From assembly GCA_009787835.1 (NCBI GenBank), contig WQSN01000010.1, positions 1 to 57,015 of the forward strand: a stretch of DNA of 57,015 nt. Direction: 5' to 3'. The stretch is from Treponema sp. Lineage in GTDB: Bacteria; Spirochaetota; Spirochaetia; Treponematales; Breznakiellaceae. Below are positions 8,835 through 17,260 of this stretch, one piece after another. Under the pieces are notes generated by a model. The model was given only the letters and a program-made list of their open reading frames with translations, was not told the DNA's origin and made no database searches. The translations under genes and the position numbers were made by a program. The first letter of the stretch is position 1. Each line of letters starts with the position of its first letter.

Positions 8835-9824
8835 TTATGCGTTTTCTTTCAGTTCTTTTAACTCGCGCATTGTTCTGAGTTTCCAGATTGCTTTTTCCTG
8901 AATTTGGCGGACGCGCTCGCGCGTTATTCCAAGGTACTTTCCTGTCTCTTCAAGGGTAAGCGGATTCTCGCCTGTTAAGCCGTAACGGAGCTGAATGATT
9001 TTCATTTCCCTTTCGGATAACTGTGAAATAATATCGCCCATGGTTTCCTGCAGGGTCATGGAAAAAACCATTTCAAACGGTTCTGCCATATTATCGTCTT
9101 TTATAAGGTCCGCAAGGCGCGTTAAATTCCCGTCGTCAACAATCGTATCAAGGCTTGTGGTTTCCTGGGAAAGTTTTACAATCTCCTTAACCTTGGAAAC
9201 CGGGACGCCCAAATATTCGGACAACTCTTCATCCTTGGGGTCGCGCCCTAAATCCTGCGTTAGCTGTTTAGCGACATAATAGCATTTCTTGATTGTGTTG
9301 AGCATGTGAATTGGTATGCGTATAACGCGTCCCTTGTCGGCGATACTCTTGATTATCGCCTGCCTTATCCACCATGTGCCGTATGTAGAAAACCGGCAGC
9401 CCCTTGTGTAATCGAAACGTTCAACCGCTTCAATCAGACCGATGTTTCCTTCGTCGATCAAATCCAGAAGAGAAAGCCCGCGGTGCTGATAATTTTTCGC
9501 AATGGATACAACAAGACGCAGGTTTGAATTAATCATTTTATTTTTATAGAAAAGGACTGCCCGTTCCAGAGCGGCTTTTTCATTGCAGTAATCATCATTG
9601 TTTTTTTTCTTTTTTTCCGCTTCCAGTTCCTTTAACTTGCTTCTTAAACTGATTATTTTTTCGCCGATGTTTTGTTCTTCCTGGATCGTTAACAGCGGAA
9701 ATCTGGAAATCTGCCTGAAATATAACGCCAAAGGATCGGATTCTTTATGCAATTTTACTTTCTTTTGATTTTTATCCTGTTGTTTTTTCGATCTTCTTCC
9801 GACTTTTTCAACATCCATTTCCAT
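8835..9824 (-). CDS. Sigma-70 family RNA polymerase sigma factor (RpoD/RpoS group)
   Basis: The start is ATG 9824, with AAGAGG upstream and ten bases after the stop codon of the LysM gene. The product (~329 residues) has a basic N-terminus, region 1.2 (DPLALYFRQISRFPLLT), region 2 (NLRLVVSIAKNYQHRGLSLLDLIDEGNIGL, then STYGTWWIRQAI), region 3 and region 4 with the helix-turn-helix LEETGKYLGITRERVRQIQ. There is no region 1.1 or long non-conserved insert, so it is closer in size to RpoS-type or alternative group 2 factors than to the housekeeping RpoD. Which genes it serves cannot be read here. It is the second gene after the envelope LysM protein. Confidence 0.9.
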   Translation of the reverse strand: MEMDVEKVGRRSKKQQDKNQKKVKLHKESDPLALYFRQISRFPLLTIQEEQNIGEKIISLRSKLKELEAEKKKKNNDDYCNEKAALERAVLFYKNKMINSNLRLVVSIAKNYQHRGLSLLDLIDEGNIGLIEAVERFDYTRGCRFSTYGTWWIRQAIIKSIADKGRVIRIPIHMLNTIKKCYYVAKQLTQDLGRDPKDEELSEYLGVPVSKVKEIVKLSQETTSLDTIVDDGNLTRLADLIKDDNMAEPFEMVFSMTLQETMGDIISQLSEREMKIIQLRYGLTGENPLTLEETGKYLGITRERVRQIQEKAIWKLRTMRELKELKENA

Positions 9825-9834
9825 AATATACCTC

Positions 9835-10764
9835 TTAAGTTTCTGCGTTCCCGCCGGCCCTTGGAGCCTTGACCGGATCAATGGGGGTGTCGCTGTGAAA
9901 CACCATGAAAAATAATTGGGGTCTGTCTGATACTGTATTAACGCCCAATTTCCCCAGTTCTGTTCCCGCAGCGATACTGTCTCCGACTTTCACCGACAGA
10001 GACTCACAGCCTCCGTACATATAAAAATAACCTCCGGCCGCCTCTACAATTACCACCCTGCCGTATTTGCGCCATGGACCGGCGGAAATTACCTTTCCCT
10101 GAGTCAGACTTTTGACAGCTTCATTATGTTCGCCTTCTACAATGACGCCCATTTGCCCTGTCATGTAATTAATTTCTCTTGCGTTTACAGGCCAGCGGAG
10201 TGAGAGGATACCGGCTGCTGAGCCGGCGGTTGCTGAAGCAGGCGCTGAAGCTGCCGTGCCTGATGCTGATGAACCGCTTGCGCTTTGAACGATGTTCTGG
10301 CCCGGCACTTTAATTATATCACCGGCTTTAATTACATGGTTAGCGGAAAAATTATTTATTTCCAGCAAAACCTGAAGCGTGATCCTGTTATTACGCGCAA
10401 TACCGAAAAGAGTGTCGCCCTTTATCACCCGGTAGTCAGCCAAAACATGAACGCTGTTCCGCGAAGATGCGCTTACAGCAGAACTTGTGGCGCTTGTTTG
10501 ACCGGCGGGTGGAGCGGATGAAACAGGAATGTCCGTTAAAGCGGAAGAAGGAATTGTTAAACGTCCGCCGGCCTGAAGTTTTGAAGGATCAGTAATACCG
10601 TTAGCTCTCATTAATTCATCTGCGCTAACACTGTAAAAACGGGAAATGGAATATATGGTTTCTCCCCTTCCCACAACATGAATCATGTTTTCCGCGGTAA
10701 GCACCCCGGAGGAAAGGACGCCTGCCAAAGAAAAAAATATAACAAATTTTTGTAAGGAGTTCAC
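9835..10764 (-). CDS. Secreted LysM protein with degenerate M23 (LytM) domain
   Basis: The 309-residue product has a signal peptide (FVIFFSLAGVLSSGVLTAE), two LysM peptidoglycan-binding domains (IHVVGRGETIYSISRFYSVS near 29-75; YRVIKGDTLFGIARNNRITL near 111-155), a serine/alanine-rich linker, and a C-terminal M23-like fold (about 195-300; LRWPV, VIVEAAGGYFYMYGGCESL, VKVGDSIAAGTELGKLG). The metal-binding residues of active M23 enzymes appear lost: MYGGCESL replaces the usual YAHL motif and LFFMVF replaces HLHFE. It is therefore probably a non-catalytic LytM factor, as EnvC and NlpD are, activating an amidase or anchoring cell-wall machinery (inference). GTG start with a weak ribosome-binding site. 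Confidence 0.85.
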   Translation of the reverse strand: MNSLQKFVIFFSLAGVLSSGVLTAENMIHVVGRGETIYSISRFYSVSADELMRANGITDPSKLQAGGRLTIPSSALTDIPVSSAPPAGQTSATSSAVSASSRNSVHVLADYRVIKGDTLFGIARNNRITLQVLLEINNFSANHVIKAGDIIKVPGQNIVQSASGSSASGTAASAPASATAGSAAGILSLRWPVNAREINYMTGQMGVIVEGEHNEAVKSLTQGKVISAGPWRKYGRVVIVEAAGGYFYMYGGCESLSVKVGDSIAAGTELGKLGVNTVSDRPQLFFMVFHSDTPIDPVKAPRAGGNAET

Positions 10765-10874
10765 GGCTCTTCATTATCGGCATAATCCTGCGGTTTCAGC
10801 ACATTATTTTAACTGTAATTATGTTATATTATTGATAGCTATATTAATTAAAAGCCTTTAACAGGAGGAAATAT

Positions 10875-11360
10875 ATGGGTGAGTATGATAGACCAAGCTG
10901 GGATGAGTATTTTATGGAGGTTTGTGAAGCAATCTCCAAACGGGCAACCTGCGACAGGGGACGCTCCGGTTGTGTAATTGCCAAGAACAAGCAGATTTTG
11001 GTGACCGGTTATGTAGGAGCTCCCGCAGGTCTTCCTCATTGCGATGAAGCAGGGCATCAATTTAAAAAAATGCTGCATGAAAACGGCAAGGAAACAACCC
11101 ATTGCGTCAGAACTGTTCACGCAGAGCAAAACGCCATTTGCCAGGCGGCAAAGATGGGAATCCCAATAGACGGAGCTACCCTTTATTGCAGGATGACCCC
11201 ATGCAGAACCTGCGCGATGCTGATTATTAACTGCGGTATAAAACGCGTTGTGTGCCAGCGGCGTTATCACGACGGCGAAGACTCACAGGCAATGTTTAAA
11301 GTTGCCGGAATCACGATTGAATATGTGTTAGATGAAATACAGCAGTACAGCAATCAGTAA
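10875..11360 (+). CDS. Deoxycytidylate (dCMP) deaminase
   Basis: The zinc-dependent deaminase signature is complete: HAEQNAI supplies one ligand and the catalytic glutamate, and PCRTC supplies the two cysteines. The N-terminal WDEYFMEVCEAISKRATCDR and the CVIAKNKQILVTGYVGAPAG segment are typical of the ComEB/dCMP deaminase family, as is the 161-residue length. The reaction converts dCMP to dUMP, feeding thymidylate synthesis. AGGAGG lies at a good distance before ATG 10875. It stands alone and converges closely (4 bases between stop codons) with the next gene. Confidence 0.92.
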   Translation: MGEYDRPSWDEYFMEVCEAISKRATCDRGRSGCVIAKNKQILVTGYVGAPAGLPHCDEAGHQFKKMLHENGKETTHCVRTVHAEQNAICQAAKMGIPIDGATLYCRMTPCRTCAMLIINCGIKRVVCQRRYHDGEDSQAMFKVAGITIEYVLDEIQQYSNQ

Positions 11361-11364
11361 TGCG

Positions 11365-12351
11365 CTAACTGGATTCCAGTATTATGCGGTATTTTAAATA
11401 AATTTCTTCAAGGGTATGCAGAGGCCCCGGAGCGGAAACTCTCTTTCGAAGGGTGCAGGCATCTTTTCTTTCTATAAAAAAATCGTATATTGCGCGGGGG
11501 TCATGATCATTTACGACTGAATAAACAGGTTTGGAATCAAGGTAAGAGCGGACTTCATCATGACTTACCGCGAAAATGCCGTAGCGGTTTAACCTGCCGC
11601 GAACCTGAAGTATTTCTTCGTAAGATAAGCCAAAAAGAAATTCTTCCAGCGCCCATCTTGTTTTATCATTTGTGGATTCTTCTTTCAGAAAATCTTCCCA
11701 TTCTGTTTCCTTGCCCATATCAATTGATATTCTGAGTAACTCAGTATTGCCGTCCATTGTTCCGAAACTCGGCGGCGCGGAATCTCTGGCGCTCCAGAGA
11801 GAGGAAAGGGCCATAAGGTGATGGATGCTGCGGGGATCAGTACCGCTGTCCCAAAGCGCAATCAGATCCTCCGCGAGCTTTTCCTTTGTGTTGCTTGAAA
11901 AACCCGGATCGTCAAGGCATGAAAAATATACATTTTCCGCCATTAGGGTAAAAACAACAGAAAAAGTTATATTGTTAACCTGATTATACAGTCCGGTATT
12001 TTTTTTGGTTAGTTCTGAAAGCAGCGAAAAAGCGTGATATTTCGCGACCAAAAAACTGCGTAAAGCCACTACCTTGGATGGAGTTCGTAACAGATGAGAA
12101 GCCGGCGAAAAAGCAAGAAGCGTTTTGGAAAGCTCATTTTGATCTACCAGAATACCTCTTAAAAAGCCTGTTTTCTTTATTGACGGATAATTAAAAACCG
12201 CGATTCCCAGATTCCGCAATAAATGCAATCTTTCTTTAATCAAGGTGTAATCCTGAGGATTGTTATCTTTAAGCCAATTTACCGCTTTATCAATTATCAG
12301 TTCCTCGTCTTCTGAAAAAACCAATACTTGATTTATTATTGATACTCCCAT
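11365..12351 (-). CDS. Conserved-looking protein of unknown function, possibly spirochaete-specific
   Basis: I do not recognise a family. The 328-residue protein has no signal peptide or convincing membrane helix. It is mixed helical and acidic, beginning MGVSIINQVLVFSEDEELII and ending in helices rich in charged residues. The ATG has no Shine-Dalgarno sequence. Instead a near-consensus promoter ends six bases upstream, so the message would begin at or near the start codon (leaderless). A GGGAG occurs only inside the first codons, and no in-frame start follows it closely. It is convergent with dCMP deaminase. Cytoplasmic location is inferred. Confidence 0.7.
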   Translation of the reverse strand: MGVSIINQVLVFSEDEELIIDKAVNWLKDNNPQDYTLIKERLHLLRNLGIAVFNYPSIKKTGFLRGILVDQNELSKTLLAFSPASHLLRTPSKVVALRSFLVAKYHAFSLLSELTKKNTGLYNQVNNITFSVVFTLMAENVYFSCLDDPGFSSNTKEKLAEDLIALWDSGTDPRSIHHLMALSSLWSARDSAPPSFGTMDGNTELLRISIDMGKETEWEDFLKEESTNDKTRWALEEFLFGLSYEEILQVRGRLNRYGIFAVSHDEVRSYLDSKPVYSVVNDHDPRAIYDFFIERKDACTLRKRVSAPGPLHTLEEIYLKYRIILESS

Positions 12352-12357
12352 TATATT

Positions 12358-12386
12358 ATTATACTATAAAAATTTTTAAATATCAA
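12358..12386 (-). promoter_or_regulatory. Strong sigma-70-type promoter giving a probable leaderless mRNA
   Basis: On the minus strand TTGATA (12381-12386) and TATAAT (12358-12363) are separated by exactly 17 bases. Six bases lie between the -10 box and the ATG at 12351, placing the transcription start at or next to the start codon. Confidence 0.65.
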
Positions 12387-12640
12387 TTAAATTTATGACT
12401 TCATTAATTTGTCTTGTGTTTTTTTATCGCAGTGTTCCGTATATTGTCTTGTTTTAAAATAAAAAATTCTGCTCAACGACCTGTCATTTACAATCAATGA
12501 TCGCATTGTAATATTGGTGGAACATCAGTCAACAGTAACCGATATGACTTTGCACACTCGCCTTGTATCATCAATTGAATTCATAAACAATTTGTGGTAA
12601 CATGAATAAAATAAATAATTAAATTGTATGGAGGTATACC

Positions 12641-13846
12641 ATGTCCAATAGAGGATTAATCGAAAATACATTAAAAAAGGGAGAAGGTATTTTCCGCTTA
12701 AACCCGAATTTTATTCCGAGACCGTTCGGCGTTGAGGGCAGAAGGCTGCGGCTTCATCCGGATGATTATTTCGCGTATGGGCTGGCGCGAGGTTCAATAA
12801 AAGAGCGATGGATGGCTTCTACCAATATTGCGCAGAACGGGCCGCTCGCGGGACCTACGGAGGGACTTAGCTTTGTAGCGGTTGATTACAGTAGCGATGA
12901 AAAGTTCAGTCTTAAGGAAGCAATAGAAATTTTGGGCGCGGATATAATTGGCAAAGAACTGTTTGAAAAATATAAGGGTTTCCCGGTATTTTCAAAATTT
13001 TACGATTTGAAAACTCCGCTTTTCCATCATCTTCATTTGGACATGGAGGCAGCCGCTAGAGTCGGCAAACTTGGCAAACCGGAATGCTACTATTTCCCCC
13101 ATCAGTTCGCCAGCCACACAGGCGAGATGAACGCCACCTATTTTGGTTATGATCCGGATACAAAGCCGGAAGAGGTAAAGCAGCGTCTGCGTGACTACAA
13201 CAAGGGCGATACGCGTATTACAGAATTGTCCCGCGCATGGCGCATCGAACTGGGTTCAGGCTGGTACTCTCCCGCAGGCGTTATTCACGCGCCGGGTTCT
13301 GTTATGACTTATGAACTTAACTGGAACGGCGATGTTAATTCGGTGCATGAAAATGTAGTATCAGGCGTTACATACCCGCGTGAATTTATGAACGGCGAAT
13401 GTCCCGCGGATAAAAAAGACGATATTGATTATATTTTTGGCTTATTGGATTGGGAGAAAAACACAGATCCGCATTACAAAAAACGTTTTGGCCGCCCGCC
13501 GGTTACGATTGTTAAAAACTCCGACCATGAAGAAAAATGGATTTCATACTCCAACGAAGGATACTTCAGCGCGAAGGAGCTATCAGTGTTTCCGGGAAAG
13601 AGCGTTACGCTGAAAGAGCCTGCTGCGTACAGCGTGATTTTTATTCAGGGACACGGCAAGTTCGGAGCTTTCCAGTGCGAAGCGCCGGGTATGCTGCGAT
13701 TCGGTCAGCAGAGCGCCGATGAATTCTTTGTTTCAGAAGATGCTGCGAAGAAGGGAATTGTTATCACAAACTCAAGCCCTGTGGAACCGCTTGTTTTAAT
13801 TAAGGGATTTGGTCCTAATCATTCTGATACTCCGCAGAACGCGTAA
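12641..13846 (+). CDS. Cupin-fold protein resembling type I mannose-6-phosphate isomerase
   Basis: The 401-residue protein starts at ATG after TGGAGG. Candidate cupin metal ligands are visible in HHLHLDMEAA (about 129-138), and HQFASHTGEMNATYFGYDP, AGVIHAPGSVMTYEL and a C-terminal VTLKEPAAYSVIFIQGHGKF segment suggest two beta-barrels. It resembles class I phosphomannose isomerase-like proteins used on unusual sugars. Its neighbours are the LsrK/LsrF-like pair, so a role as an isomerase acting on a phosphorylated ketose or on the phospho-autoinducer is a reasonable guess, not shown. Its last 32 bases overlap the 3' end of the convergent coiled-coil gene. A 289-base divergent region separates it from the preceding gene. 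Confidence 0.7.
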   Translation: MSNRGLIENTLKKGEGIFRLNPNFIPRPFGVEGRRLRLHPDDYFAYGLARGSIKERWMASTNIAQNGPLAGPTEGLSFVAVDYSSDEKFSLKEAIEILGADIIGKELFEKYKGFPVFSKFYDLKTPLFHHLHLDMEAAARVGKLGKPECYYFPHQFASHTGEMNATYFGYDPDTKPEEVKQRLRDYNKGDTRITELSRAWRIELGSGWYSPAGVIHAPGSVMTYELNWNGDVNSVHENVVSGVTYPREFMNGECPADKKDDIDYIFGLLDWEKNTDPHYKKRFGRPPVTIVKNSDHEEKWISYSNEGYFSAKELSVFPGKSVTLKEPAAYSVIFIQGHGKFGAFQCEAPGMLRFGQQSADEFFVSEDAAKKGIVITNSSPVEPLVLIKGFGPNHSDTPQNA

Positions 13847-14327
13847 CTGAAGTTATCAGTTCCCAGTATAACTTCAGAGTATCACTGTCAATATTATATC
13901 CGCGTTCAGAAAGAAGCCTGATAATGGCTATATAGACAGGGTGTTCTGCCATTTCAATTTGATAATAGGGCAGTTTATTTTTATTACGCTTTGTATTTTT
14001 TGAATCTTTATTTTGCGCTTCATATTCTTCTTTTTTAATTCTGTTCGCTTCCAGCTCCTGATAAATTTTCTGCCATATTTCAGCGAGCTGCCGCTCTTTT
14101 TCCTCTAGCTGGTCAAGATACTTTTTTTCGCATTTTTCCATCAGGAGTCTGTTTTCTTCAAGGCGGTCGAAAAATTTTCTTTCTACTTTTTCCTGAAAGA
14201 GCCTGTTTTCTTCCGCCCGCTGAAAGAATTTTTTCTCGCTTTCTTCCATCTGCCTGTTTATGGCTTGCTGTTTTTCATAAAGCGCGGACCATATTTTATC
14301 GATTAATTCATCGCCTGACTGTCCCAT
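13815..14327 (-). CDS. Coiled-coil protein of unknown function
   Basis: The start is ATG 14327, one base after the lsrF stop codon, so it is the second cistron of the lsrF transcript. The 170-residue protein is dominated by a heptad-patterned coiled coil with three copies of an EKKFF/ERKFF/EKKYL-x-x-x-EEN or EEK unit (about residues 28-90), a basic linker (NTKRNKNKL), then a small globular tail (EMAEHPVYIAIIRLLSERGY) of unknown kind. It resembles coiled-coil portions of treponemal DUF3782-like proteins such as the one at 54579-55220 but lacks their nuclease-like domain. The C-terminal 32 bases are antisense to the end of the cupin gene. A role in sugar metabolism is not evident. Confidence 0.6.
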   Translation of the reverse strand: MGQSGDELIDKIWSALYEKQQAINRQMEESEKKFFQRAEENRLFQEKVERKFFDRLEENRLLMEKCEKKYLDQLEEKERQLAEIWQKIYQELEANRIKKEEYEAQNKDSKNTKRNKNKLPYYQIEMAEHPVYIAIIRLLSERGYNIDSDTLKLYWELITSVTRSAEYQND

Positions 14328-14328
14328 T

Positions 14329-15216
14329 CTATTTGCTTGCTTTTGTTTTTTCCCGGAAAAATTCCCAGGCTTCCTTGTCGGTGTATTTATTATGTACAAT
14401 TTTTCCGACAGCGTCCGCCATGGCGGCAGGATGGTAACTTTGAAAAATATTTCTTCCCATGTCAAGGCCGCGCGCGCCGCCCTGTATGGATTTATACGCC
14501 ATTGTCAGCGCTTCTTTTTCCGCGAGCTTCTTCCCGCCTGCCACTACAATCGGAACAGGACACGCCGCGGCGATTTCCTCAAAATCGTCACAGTAGTATG
14601 TTTTTACAATATGCGCTCCAAGTTCCGCGACAATGCGGGTCGCAAGTTTGAAGTACTGGCTTGTGCGCTCCATGTTTTTTCCTACGGCGATCACGCCAAG
14701 CGCGGGTATGCTGTAACGCGTGCCCTCATTTATAACCCTGGAAAGATTATCAATGCTGGAAAGCTGACCGTCTGCGCCGATAAAGGTTTGAACAGCCATG
14801 CAGTCAGCGTTCATGCGGATTGCATCTTCAATGTCTACCGAAACAAGCTCATGGCTGAGATCTTCGTTTACCATTGAAGAACCTGCTGACACCCGCAATG
14901 CGATGCCTTTTCTGAAATTTGGTTTAACGCAAGTCCTGAGCGCGCCCCTTGTCGCCATCAGCACATCAACATGATCTATTAACTGCGGGATAAGTATATC
15001 AAGCCTTTCAAGACCTGATACCGAACCCATGAAATATCCGTGATCAAACGCGAACATTACCGTATTTCCGCTTTTGGGATTGAAAATATTGGTAAGATGT
15101 TTTTTCATCCCCCAGTCAAGATTTGCCGCGCCTTTTACATGGAAATTTCCGGTTGTTTTAAAAGGAACATCAGTGTGATAATTTTTTTCAATCTTGATTC
15201 CTTCCTTGTCTGCCAT
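14329..15216 (-). CDS. lsrF: LsrF-like phospho-AI-2 thiolase (class I aldolase family)
   Basis: The 295-residue protein follows E. coli LsrF closely from end to end as I recall it: LDWGMKKHLTNIFNPKSGNTV, MFAFDHGYFMG, LMATRGALRT, ATRIVAELGAHIVKTYY, CPVPIVVAGGKKL and GLDMGRNIFQSYHP are all shared or near-identical. In the Lsr pathway LsrF transfers an acetyl group from 3-hydroxy-2,4-pentanedione-5-phosphate to CoA, giving DHAP and acetyl-CoA. The fold is that of class I aldolases, and IVKTYY and AGGKK contain candidate catalytic lysines. AAAGGAGG precedes ATG 15216. It is divergent from the lsrK-like gene, and the 76-base gap carries promoter-like boxes. A related aldolase on another phospho-ketose remains possible. 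Confidence 0.88.
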   Translation of the reverse strand: MADKEGIKIEKNYHTDVPFKTTGNFHVKGAANLDWGMKKHLTNIFNPKSGNTVMFAFDHGYFMGSVSGLERLDILIPQLIDHVDVLMATRGALRTCVKPNFRKGIALRVSAGSSMVNEDLSHELVSVDIEDAIRMNADCMAVQTFIGADGQLSSIDNLSRVINEGTRYSIPALGVIAVGKNMERTSQYFKLATRIVAELGAHIVKTYYCDDFEEIAAACPVPIVVAGGKKLAEKEALTMAYKSIQGGARGLDMGRNIFQSYHPAAMADAVGKIVHNKYTDKEAWEFFREKTKASK

Positions 15217-15292
15217 GTGATCCTCCTTTAATTTTTACTTACTTATTTTATAATGAAAAGGTATAATATACAACATGGAATACGGAGGAATT
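15217..15292. promoter_or_regulatory. Divergent lsrF/lsrK promoter region
   Basis: The 76-base gap holds two plus-strand TATAAT boxes (15249-15254 and 15262-15267). The second, with TTACTT at 15239-15244 and a 17-base spacer, would start transcription near 15274, just ahead of the GGAGGA of lsrK. The lsrF side has AAAGGAGG and AT-rich -10-like sequences. I see no clear operator palindrome for an LsrR-type repressor, and no lsrR gene is present. Confidence 0.5.
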
Positions 15293-16870
15293 ATGCAAAA
15301 CCCTCAAACAGATAATTATCTGATGGCGATTGACGCCGGCACTGGCAGTGTCCGCGCTGTTATTTTTGATACTCAGGGAAACCAGATGGGCTGCGTTCAG
15401 AAGGAATGGAAACATCCGGAAGATCCGCGTTTTCCGGGCAGCATGGATTTCGATTGCGATAAAAACTGGGATCTTGCCTGCTCATGTATCAAAGGAGTGT
15501 TGGCTCAAACCGGAATTGGCGCTGAAAGCATCGCGTCTGTGTCAAGCACATGCATGAGGGAAGGAATAGTTCTCTACGATTCTGATGGCAAAGAACTTTG
15601 GGCATGCGCAAATGTGGATGCCCGCGCGAAAGATGAAGTGATCCAGCTTAAACAACTGGATCCAAATCTGGAAAGGGAAATATATCTTAAATCCGGCCAG
15701 GCTTTCGCTCTTGGCGCGCTGCCGCGCCTTTTATGGATAAAAAACAAACTTCCGGATATTTACAGAAAAACAGCGCGGATGGGAATGATTAATGACTGGA
15801 TCATTTACAGGCTTTCAGGCACTCTCGCCGTAGAGCCAAGCAATGGCTCAACCACAGGGCTTTTTAATTTGAAAAGCAGAAACTGGGATATTGATATCGC
15901 GCGCCGCTGCGGGTTACGTGATGATATTTATCCTGAGGTAAAAGAATGCGGAACAGTTGCAGCTAATGTATCAAAAACCGGCGCGGTTCAAAGCGGCCTT
16001 AAGGAGGGTACGCCTCTTGTTATAGGAGGCGGCGACTGTCAGCTTGGCGCAGTCGGCGTAGGCGCGGTTAATGAAAACCAGGCTGTCGTTTTTGGCGGCA
16101 GCTTCTGGCAGTACGAGTTCAATACTCCTTCCGCTGTTTGCTCGCCGAAATGCGATGTGCGCGTTAACTGCCACGCTGTTGAGAATTTATGGCAGTACGA
16201 AGCGATTGCATTTAACCCCGGACTTATAATGCGGTGGTTCAGGGACGCGTTCTGCGCCGAAGAAAAACGCATTGCATCAGAATCAGGCGCTGACGCTTAT
16301 GCTGTCCTTGATAAGGCGGCAGCTCTTGTGCCTGCGGGCAGTTACGGCATTATCTGCACATTTTCCGACGTGATGAATTTTGTCAACTGGAAACATGCGT
16401 CTCCTTCATTTATCAACTTTGAGCTTGATCCTGAAAAATACAACAAGGCAGCCTTTTACCGGGCGATTATGGAGAACTCATGTCTTGTGACATTGGGTCA
16501 TCTCAGGCTTGTGCAGGAGGCGGCAGGAAAATATCCGCAAAAAATAATTTTCGCCGGAGGAGCCGCAAAAAGCGCGTTATGGCCTCAAATTCTCGCTGAT
16601 GTGCTTGGAATTCCTGTTGATGTCCCTGTTGTAAAAGAAGCTACCGCCCTGGGAGCGGCCATACTGGCGGGAAAGGGAATAGGTTTGTACGCAAGCGTAA
16701 AGGACGCAGCCGTAAAATTGGTGAAAATTGAAAAAACATTTTCACCTGACACGGAAAACCGCAAAGTGTACGATAAAGCCTATGAAAACTGGAAAGCCGC
16801 GTATCAGCCGCTTTTAAAGTTATGTGACAATGGCATTACAGCTAACATGTGGCGCGCGCCGGGGTTGTAG
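15293..16870 (+). CDS. lsrK: LsrK-like autoinducer-2 kinase (FGGY family)
   Basis: The product is an FGGY carbohydrate kinase that tracks E. coli LsrK in detail: LMAIDAGTGSVRAVIFDTQG, EWKHPEDPRFPGSMDFD, CMREGIVLYDSDGKELWACA, NVDARAKDEV, GGGDCQLGAVGVG, MRWFRDAFCAEEKRIA, ILADVLGIPVDVPVVKEATA and the tail ITANMWRAPGL. The last of these mirrors the LsrK C-terminus and is not a general feature of xylulokinases. LsrK phosphorylates the linear form of AI-2 (DPD) in the cytoplasm, trapping it for degradation. ATG 15293 is favoured by GGAGGA at 15284-15289. An in-frame ATG at 15275, where the mRNA probably begins, could also be used. A small cupin gene follows after 19 bases. Confidence 0.9.
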   Translation: MQNPQTDNYLMAIDAGTGSVRAVIFDTQGNQMGCVQKEWKHPEDPRFPGSMDFDCDKNWDLACSCIKGVLAQTGIGAESIASVSSTCMREGIVLYDSDGKELWACANVDARAKDEVIQLKQLDPNLEREIYLKSGQAFALGALPRLLWIKNKLPDIYRKTARMGMINDWIIYRLSGTLAVEPSNGSTTGLFNLKSRNWDIDIARRCGLRDDIYPEVKECGTVAANVSKTGAVQSGLKEGTPLVIGGGDCQLGAVGVGAVNENQAVVFGGSFWQYEFNTPSAVCSPKCDVRVNCHAVENLWQYEAIAFNPGLIMRWFRDAFCAEEKRIASESGADAYAVLDKAAALVPAGSYGIICTFSDVMNFVNWKHASPSFINFELDPEKYNKAAFYRAIMENSCLVTLGHLRLVQEAAGKYPQKIIFAGGAAKSALWPQILADVLGIPVDVPVVKEATALGAAILAGKGIGLYASVKDAAVKLVKIEKTFSPDTENRKVYDKAYENWKAAYQPLLKLCDNGITANMWRAPGL

Positions 16871-16889
16871 AATATTTAAGGAGGATTAT

Positions 16890-17240
16890 ATGTTTATTAT
16901 TAATGAAAAAGACAAAGAGTACCGTTTTGGCGATTCCGGCCCCAAGTATCTGATGCAGGGACCGCGCGCTTCTTTCGCTCTGGTGCAATTCAAACCGGGG
17001 CAGGATTTCCAGACCCATTACCATAGTGTAATGGAAGAAAATTTTTTCGTGCTTGAGGGGACTGTTACCATTGTTGTTGATGGAAAACCTAATGATCTGT
17101 CTCCGGGGCAATTCATCCATATTGAGCCCGGCGAAGTTCATTATGTGATTAACAGGTCATCATCGACGGTTCGAATGACTTCCTGCCTCGCGCCATTCAG
17201 GGACGGAGACAAGACAGAAGCCCCCAATCCCGGATTATAG
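16890..17240 (+). CDS. Small single-domain cupin
   Basis: The ATG at 16890 is preceded by AAGGAGG. The 116-residue protein is one cupin barrel: motif 1 is FQTHYHSVMEENFFVLEG (histidines and glutamates as metal ligands) and motif 2 is PGQFIHIEPGEVHYVIN (ligand histidine in EVHY). Such cupins bind a metal and act as isomerases, dioxygenases or sensors. Directly downstream of the lsrK-like gene, it occupies the place where an isomerase corresponding to LsrG (an ABM-fold protein absent here) would be needed, so it is a candidate non-orthologous replacement (inference). Likely co-transcribed with lsrK. Confidence 0.8.
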   Translation: MFIINEKDKEYRFGDSGPKYLMQGPRASFALVQFKPGQDFQTHYHSVMEENFFVLEGTVTIVVDGKPNDLSPGQFIHIEPGEVHYVINRSSSTVRMTSCLAPFRDGDKTEAPNPGL

Positions 17241-17260
17241 CGCTGTAGGTACATCCGTAT

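Noticed and set aside
10774-10781. GCCGATAA on the minus strand as a second sigma-28 promoter for the LysM gene
   Set aside because: The -10-like word is perfect, but no TAAA-type -35 box lies at the required spacing and it is only ten bases from the start codon.
14329-15216. Fructose-bisphosphate aldolase
   Set aside because: It belongs to the class I aldolase superfamily, but whole-length similarity and the lsrK partner favour LsrF.
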